From Chrysoperla carnea (Eukaryota; Arthropoda; Insecta; Neuroptera; Chrysopidae): 64,000 nucleotides of DNA. This document shows, one piece after another, positions 56,831 to 64,000 of the stretch. The stretch is taken from contig NC_058337.1 in assembly GCF_905475395.1 (NCBI RefSeq), forward strand, positions 93,180,368-93,244,367, in the 5' to 3' direction. The notes under the pieces were generated by a model. It was given only the letters and a program-made list of their open reading frames with translations. It was not told where the DNA came from and did not search any database. Every line of letters begins with the position of its first letter. Positions within the stretch are counted from its first letter, which is position 1. The translations under genes were made by a program, and so were the position numbers.

Positions 56831-59800
56831 CAGAATATAGTAGAGTAAAGGTTTGAAATAGGGGTTGAAAGGGATATGCTTCAAAAATTTAAAAAGTTGT
56901 GCATCGATTAAACTCAAATATTGACAAGATATACAACTATCTTTACGTTTGATTGTTTTCATCTATATCTTTTTTTAACCTTAGGGGGAGGGGGAGTTGG
57001 AGCGAGAAAGCGGGGATGAATAATCGAATATATTCGAATTTATACCCAAGTGGGGTATCAAATAAAATAGTATGACGTGTACATTACAAAACTATAACCC
57101 CTACGCAAGTTGATATGGGGGATGCTTGAAAATAGAGACGTTGCCCAACAAAGCGTGTAGTTCAGAGAGTGAAAATGCTGATCTCTAACGAAGAATTAGT
57201 TGTAACTTAACATTCTAATTGAGAGGACTAAATAATAGGCTTGAATCTAGACGGATGAATTCCGAGGAATTATCCAGCAATGTAGAACACAATCTTAATA
57301 CTTTTTGCTGGATCTCAAACATTATGACTTGTTAATAAGTTTATTCGTTGTATAACACGAATATGATAATTTGAAAACAATTTGTGAATTCGTGTTTGAT
57401 TGTTGTTTATAAATCTGATCCAGCGTGTAGACTAACTAACTATGAATTGTTATATCTGTATTTAATACACAAAATACACGACCGACCGTTCAAATGGTTT
57501 ATTTATCTTGTCTTGTACCTTCAATCGTACATAATTGTTAGTTTTTTGATTATAAGAGTACATTACTACTTTACATTGAAATTAAATAGTAAGTGAGAGT
57601 ACTTTTAATAGAATGATTGTTGGTTATGAATGTACCTTCCACATTACATACCTAAGGTGTACCGTAAGCCATATGATCTATATTCGTGACAAAATCTTTT
57701 ACTACATAAAATAACTATTATTTTGAAGTTAGTTAGGTAGATATTATTTAAAACAAACACTTGAAAATAAACAACAGCATTTTATAAGTACTATACAAAG
57801 AGTAATAATCATTTGTGTACAGTGATGTTCAACTGAAAATGTGAGAATCAACTCATAAGATGTAGAAAACGTTATTCAACTTCTTAAGTACTCACCACTG
57901 CAGGCTATTTTAATCAATCGATTTTGCCTATTTCGATTATTTCAGTTATTATGTCTATTTACCAACAACATTCTTTCATATTCTATAAACCTATTTCTCA
58001 TGTTCAATAATAATTTCTTATGCAAATTCACGAATAATTTTTTTTATTTGCTAATATTTTTGCTGAAACTTTTACTATCACTCCATTTTATTCCTTTATC
58101 GCAAGATTTTCAAAACTGGAAATCATTATAGCATTAAAGTGAAATACTCAAGTTATATATCAAAATTCTGGTATGAGCGCCACACCATATCTATATACGC
58201 AGGGTAAAAGGGCAAAAAATACCCTCAAAAGTTTCTTCAGCTAGTTCTGATAGAATAAAATACATATACAATTTGAACTGAATAGAAAAATTCCACGCAA
58301 ATCTTTTTATCGATGCTATATGCTTAAGAATACGTCATTATTTAAAAAAGCGTATGAATCAGGATTTAAAAACTATACGTTTGGTTGAGAATTTGTTTGT
58401 GAAATTGAAAAGTATAAAAATTATTCAACATCTTCAAAATTTCGTATGTGTACGAAAAAATATTTTTACCTTCATTATGCCGCCTACAGTCATGGCCTGT
58501 ATGGCCCAAAATGTAAATCCTGGCTTGTAAATACGTACTAAATAAATACTTCTTAAAAATATTTTTGAAGTGGAAAAATGGAACTGAGATTTTATACACA
58601 TATATCTTGCTATGAAAAGAAATTTTCACAAGTTTTCGAGATGGTATTGGAATAACCCCTTCCATTCCCTTTTTGTGTGATATAGTTTATGACTAGCCCC
58701 TAAGTATACCTTCAGATATATTATTCAGTAATTAAAGTTCTTTTAAACGTTAAAGCAAAGGTCTTCTTTTTGGTTTAAATTTTAATTTAATTTCTTTTTG
58801 AGCAATGTTTGCAACAGGTCTGACTATCTATAATAAATAATTCACGAGTGTTCCGATGGATTGTTTGTTTTTAATTTGTCAAACCATACTAGCTAAGAAA
58901 TAGAAAAGATAAATTTCATAAACAAGCGTAAACATTTCATAGTTTTGTTCAATTATTTTGAACAATCCAAAAATTTGTGGGGACGTATTTTACTTTAAGA
59001 AATATAACATCACGAAGCTAAAGTCGTTACTGCAAGAAAGAACTTTTTAAATTTTGGACCCGCCACATTTTTAATTGCTCTGTTACCTTTATATTTATAA
59101 ATATTTATCCTTTTGAAATGATCCCAGTTTTCGTATGCCAATAAATCGTCCCTTACCCACTGTGAACTTAAGTATGACAGTCAATTGACTTGCAAGTCCG
59201 ATGACTGAAATTTTCAAAATTTTAATTTTTATTTAGTTGAAAATTATTTCAGAAAAATGTACGCTAGTTTTATACCTAATTATTGCGAATACCTAGTTTT
59301 ATACCTAATTATTGCGAATGAACTGTGCGAATAGCACTGTACAAGAACTGTAATTTAAACAAATATTACAGTATCTAGGTACTCTATGTTACATAATAGG
59401 TACATAAAATGCACTTATTTTCAGTCTAATTTCTGTAGAATGGTTATTAAATTTTTTTTATTTTTTAATTAATAATTTGTTTCTAGCCAGAGGTAAAGAT
59501 TGATCTTTTTATTTACTTTTTATAAAATTCTGAATTACATAACGAAATATACGTGCTATGATTTCCTTCAGCAATCTTTTAGAAATTATTAATGTTTAAT
59601 ATTTTTTTGATTTGTCATAAAAACTTAATAGGTTTGCTGCTCATCATGTCCATTTTATGAAATAACAATCAAGTGACATGGTAGATCTGTTATGGAAAAC
59701 TTTGTAAATTGGTTAATATTAATAATAGTGAATACCCTGTGTGTTAGTCTTGCACATAAGTTTTTTGGTTTAGATCATGCTTAATAAACCTAGTCTTGAA

Positions 59801-61324
59801 AAACATCCTAGAAAAAGAGTTTAGAGCCCTACTGAATCATAAACGTTGACTATGTCCATTTACATGCACATTTTTTATTTCAAAAACCAATTTTAGCGAG
59901 AAGAAAATTAGGCAGCCACTTCAATATGTAGATTTTGTAAGGTATACGCAGCGCCATTGAGTAATTACAAAAGAGTAATTGGGTATAATCCTAATTGCTT
60001 GATGATACGATACAAGTGTGGTACCCATAAAACTGTTTAATTCTTATAAAAGTAATTAAAATACTCATAATTTAATAAATTATTTTAATAGCAAAATTTT
60101 AACCTCAATTTTAGAGGTAATTATAACAATACAAAATTTAAACCGTATGATTCTTTGATAATAATAAATTGGTAATAATAAATTATTATTTTTAATAAAA
60201 AACCCTAAAAAAAATTTTGAAATAACTCTAAATCCAAATCTGAAAATTACTAGTTACAAAAACCACAATATTTGATTAAAAAATTTTGATAATAAAATTA
60301 TAATAAAAAACGTCTGTATTATATATTACAAACTATATTATCAAATTTTGAGCATCAAAAAAATTGATTTACTTCATATTTTACAACATGCAGACAGAAT
60401 GTACCTAAGTTTTGATCCGCTTAAATGTGTACAAATATTAAAAGCGAATAACGGCCTGATCCTAAGTCTGCAATAAGACTCTTGGAAGAATCTTGATGTT
60501 ACTTGATGTGGCGTATATATACATATGTATTTATACGTTTATGTGTCTGTAAACTCTCTAGCGGTCGAAATTTAAGTCCGATTTTTCTAACTAATTTTAT
60601 CAATATATATTTAGTAAACGTGTAGAGGTCACGTATTGCTTAAGACAGAAGAAACTACTTTTAAGACTAGAAGTTGCGAATAGTAATTTTACAGCCATAT
60701 ATTGATCAAATTATTATTTATCCACCACTCTGTATTTATCCAAAAATACTACTTCTTTTTGTTTTTTTACTTGTTTAACAAAATTAATTGTATATAATTT
60801 TATTTATAATTGTATAATTAATAAAACCACATATAATTTGTAATTATATTCTAAAAATACGACTATGCATAGTTATATTTATTTTACAAAAGGATTGATA
60901 ATTTACAACGTATGTTTATTTTAATTTAATTTCTTTTAATAGAATAATAATTTATACCGAGTGCTAACATGAAATATTGAAAAATGTATTCCAGATATTG
61001 GAAAGACAGACATTACGGGAATGTAAAGTAACAAAAAAAAGAGATTGAAAAGAAATGACTGCTGTTTGGTTCTAGAATCAGAGAAATGGATAAAATAGAA
61101 ATTTTCACTCAATTTTAAAAGAATAATGATCAAATTTTTCCATAGGTAGTTTCAAAATTTGATTAACTTTGATATCAGAAGTATATTCACAGGGCTGACA
61201 GCTCAGGGCAGCAAACTTTTGGGACGGCAAAGTTATTAAATATTAAAATTGATCTATTTACCAGTAACATCTTCCCAAGATGTTAATAAATATATAATTC
61301 TATACATATATAATAATAACTAGC
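56831..61324. other. Long gene-free AT-rich region
   Basis: No exon, tRNA or family repeat recognised. A 29-base tandem pair (TAGTTTTATACCTAATTATT then GCGAATACC) lies at 59265-59320. Frames at 56753-56962, 57384-57596, 58366-58665 and 60936-61133 have no domain or splice support. Confidence 0.5.
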
Positions 61325-61920
61325 TAGATACAAGCCCGCTTCACTGGGCTTAAAATTAACAACCACCGCTTTATAGCCTCCAGCTCTCTTGATCTCATTT
61401 ATCCACCTTTTATGATACTAAAATAGATTGTTTTATACTGCTAAAATATACACACAGCTTTTAATTTATTTAAGTGTAAAATAGTCATAATTCATTGAGT
61501 ATATCAGAAAAAATGGCCATGAATTTATTTAAAATCTTTTATTATTGTAAATTTTTACAGAAATCTTTAATTTATTTTAGTCAAATCCATTTGGTAGTTT
61601 TTGTGTGAAAGCGTAACAAACAAACAAACAAACATTTATAGGGAGGCATATAAAATATATAGGGATAGCAATTGGTAGGGATAGCGAATGATTCAAACAG
61701 CTCGTTAAATTTGGTATAGAGGCAAGCATAACCAGTATATAATGGTGAATTTAAGAAAATAGTTCAGAATTTAAAGAAAAAAATAGCCAAATTATTGTAC
61801 TCTCAAATGTGACATGGCCTGTATGTTTAAAGTACATACCTTGGGTTAGCAGTTATAATTAGTTATATACATTCATTCATCCTCACAAAATTTCACATTT
61901 ATAATATATCAGGATAATAT
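61325..61920 (-). mobile_element. Helitron-like element, copy 4, long form
   Basis: On the minus strand the 3' end reads AAGCCCAGTGAAGCGGGCTT then GTATCTAG: a perfect small hairpin followed by CTAG, the clearest Helitron end in the window. The body matches copies 2 and 3 (GTTACGCTTTCACACAAAAA). The 5' side extends past about 61665 into the same extra 250 bases as copy 3, ending near TATTATAAATGTGAAATTTT. Confidence 0.8.
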
Positions 61921-62489
61921 AGAATTAACCAGATAAGCATCCAAGACATTGGTATAAATAACGAAATTATCACATTGTAATTTTAGGTTTAAAATGTAAC
62001 TTTTCAGGCATGCCAACGTAACTTCCGATCAAGTCACGTTTGCTACACTATGACAAACGTGTATACACCATAGAGTTATCTGTAGAACATACAAATATTA
62101 CATCAGTATCATTTCAAGTGGCATACTCGGTATAAATAATTTTTTTTATTAAATTAAATAATATATTTAATTTGCTAAATTATTATTATATTTTTAATAA
62201 AATAAATTAAATAATCAAATTGGCAATGACATAATTATTTGTGTTTCGAAGCGGTAAAAATGATGAGCTGATTCTAGGTAGTAAATTTTAAGCATTGTTT
62301 TCCTCCATGTACAGATTGCTGTGATGAATGTAATACCGATTTTCCACTAAACGGACAGTTGAATTTATGTTATTCTACCTCAAAAACAAAACTGAAATTG
62401 TAATAGCCATTAGATGGCAGTCTTCAAAAAGTTTGTAAAACGTTGCAATTTTGTTTTATTCTAGACGAGTTAGTGTTTTGATTTTGTTT
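61921..62489. other. Gene-free region
   Basis: AT-rich spacer between Helitron-like copy 4 and the tandem array. Nothing recognised. Confidence 0.45.
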
Positions 62490-62960
62490 AGTGGATCGCC
62501 ATAGTATTAGCTTAATTGGAAAATTATTGGTTCAGTTTGACGGTCACTGGATATAGGGTTGACTGACAAGCCCTGTTCTAACTTTCAACTGACTGATTAT
62601 CATAACTGTTATCTATATGCAATATACAAGCTGTATAACAATTTTCATCTTTAATAAATTCATTTAAATACCACGGAAATCATAAATGAACCTTGGGTAT
62701 TTATTGTTCAAAAATAAGAGCTGACTGACCAGCCCTGTTCTAACATCTAATTGACTGATAATCACGACTGTTATTTATATGCATAATAAAAAATTTTAAG
62801 CTTTAGTAAATTCATTTTAGTACCACGTAAAACTGCACCGTTTCGATAGCATATATCTGATCCTTGTTCGAACGTTTGCTTGACTGACCGCAGTGTGTGT
62901 GTGTACAACTACTATAACCATTGCTCAAATCATCAGCTTTAGTAAATTAAACGATTTTTG
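62490..62960. repeat. Tandem array of about 160 bases, three decaying units
   Basis: Units are marked by GACTGACAAGCCCTGTTCTA at 62561, GACTGACCAGCCCTGTTCTA at 62723 and GACTGACCGCAG at 62882, with periods of 162 and 159. Each is followed by an ACTGTTATNTATATGCA-like word and CTTTAGTAAATTCATTT. The third unit also holds a short (GT)n. Confidence 0.8.
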
Positions 62961-63745
62961 GCGTGTCTCTTAATCCAGTACAATGTTGTGAAAAAAAATA
63001 CCACATCGATATGTTTTCTATTTTCCCAGTTTTTCCAGAAGTTTTTAAACAACTTTTGTTATAATTAATATTTTTGAAAATTCTTTCAAGGGGTTAGTTC
63101 TAAATATTAATAGTGACCATTCCCACAATTTAGAAAAAAATCATTACCTAGCATGATTGGTTGCGTTATAAATAATTAAATTGCCTACAAAAAGTCACTG
63201 CACCACATTTCGAAAAAACGACCTTAATTTTCAGATACAGCAGAAAAATTACGCTGAAAAATATAGGTCATTTTTGTGGAACTCAATATCAGCTACGAAA
63301 ACCGGCTAAGCGGCCGGAGTATAAGTGAATTTGACAATTAGGTTCTTGTATGTATATCACCCAAAAACAATTTGCAGCTATACGTAGAGGTTTTATGAGT
63401 ATTTCATATTATATCTATTGTTATTGAAAATATATTTTTGGTTGGAAATTCCCACAGTATAAAAATATTTTATTGATTGTAAGATAATTATATGTAGATC
63501 GAATTAATTTTAACACTATTATGAAACGAATTTTTTTGGAATGACCTAGACGATTGTGAGAATTATTTGCATATGTTAGTTTTCATAAAAACTGCCCAGC
63601 GATTCAAGATAAAATTATATTATATCATTAATAGACATTATATACCAAATTTTATAAATAATAAACTTGATACCACCACAATACGCGAAGTATAAGCTAC
63701 TATATCCCTGCATTTGAGGTAGTTTTGATAATAGATTCTTTTATA
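62961..63745. other. Gene-free region
   Basis: AT-rich. The minus-strand frame at 63638-63850 runs into the transposon below and is not a gene. Confidence 0.45.
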
Positions 63746-64000
63746 ATACCATGTATACATGAAATAAACGTTGTATATTATGTTTAGTTCCAAGTTTGTA
63801 AAGCTGTAAAATATTAATGCTACGAACAAAATTTTGCTATAGGTGTTCATAGAATCACCTAATTAGTCCATTTTCCGTTGTCTGTCCGTCCGTCCATCCG
63901 TCTGTAAACACGATAACTCAAAAACGAAAAAAGATATCGAGCTGATTTTTACAGCGCACTCAGGACAACAAAGGTCATTCACAAAGGGCAATTGAGTCTT
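63746..64000 (+). mobile_element. 12-bp TIR element, copy 3, cut by the window edge
   Basis: Starts ATACCATGTATA and follows the 44314-44839 element through ATGCTACGAACAAAATTTTG, ATAGGTGTTCATAGAATCAC and GTCTGTCCGTCCGTCC to CAATTGAGTCTT at the last base, so the right half lies outside the window. Confidence 0.8.

Noticed and set aside
58485..58508. Alternative CPR-5 exon 1 (MTVGGIMK then GTAAAA)
   Set aside because: Phase fits, but there is no TATA box or initiator and a Lys falls within the hydrophobic core.
58366..58665. 99-codon minus-strand frame
   Set aside because: No recognisable motif; basic and aromatic residues reflect AT-rich composition.

Overview
This is a strongly AT-rich stretch of eukaryotic nuclear DNA, almost certainly from an insect. 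The evidence is a group of five intron-containing cuticular-protein genes of the CPR family (Rebers-Riddiford chitin-binding domain, RR-2 type), TATA boxes with arthropod TCAGT-type initiators, AATAAA signals, tRNA-Ser genes with internal Pol III promoters, and many insect-style non-autonomous transposons. The order of insect cannot be fixed from sequence alone.

Gene layout. CPR-1 (+, coding 3012-3886) and CPR-2 (+, 8574-10181) are recent tandem paralogs: they share an almost identical promoter and 5' leader and an almost identical chitin-binding exon, but their repeat exons and introns differ. CPR-3 (-, 13615-14366) faces them. CPR-4 (+, 24977-27614) has five coding exons, with one intron inside the chitin-binding domain. 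CPR-5 (-) was assembled here from three exons in matching reading phase at 49940-50014, 38147-38339 and 34137-34240; its first coding exon was not found. CPR-1 to CPR-4 begin with a 15-18 base micro-exon that splits the signal peptide. The encoded proteins are expected to be secreted by epidermal cells and to bind chitin in hard or flexible cuticle. The Gly/Tyr/Ala-rich (CPR-1, -2), Pro/Val/Lys-rich (CPR-4) and short basic (CPR-5) flanks would tune crosslinking and stiffness.

Other genes. Four tandem tRNA-Ser(AGA) genes (minus strand, 171-base period, 50309-50902) lie just upstream of CPR-5 exon 2. A 37-codon terminal exon at 17821-17934 (-) and a frameshifted train of hydrophobic frames at 21932-22825 (-) may be remains of a membrane protein, possibly an insect chemoreceptor; this is tentative.

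The rest is non-coding and repeat-rich: two long foldback elements (1632-2582, 11288-11580), a five-copy palindromic family with AAGGATGTACGAGCAC-type ends, a Helitron-like family (five copies, two with a duplicated 5' end and one split by a 423-base insertion with an 8-base target duplication), a 526-base element with perfect 12-base terminal inverted repeats (three copies), a two-copy MITE, a tRNA-derived SINE and several 119-160 base tandem arrays. No CRISPR, bacterial operon or prokaryotic feature is present. I found no clearly new molecular system. The most useful results are the split CPR-5 gene, the homogenised CPR-1/CPR-2 pair and the tRNA array.
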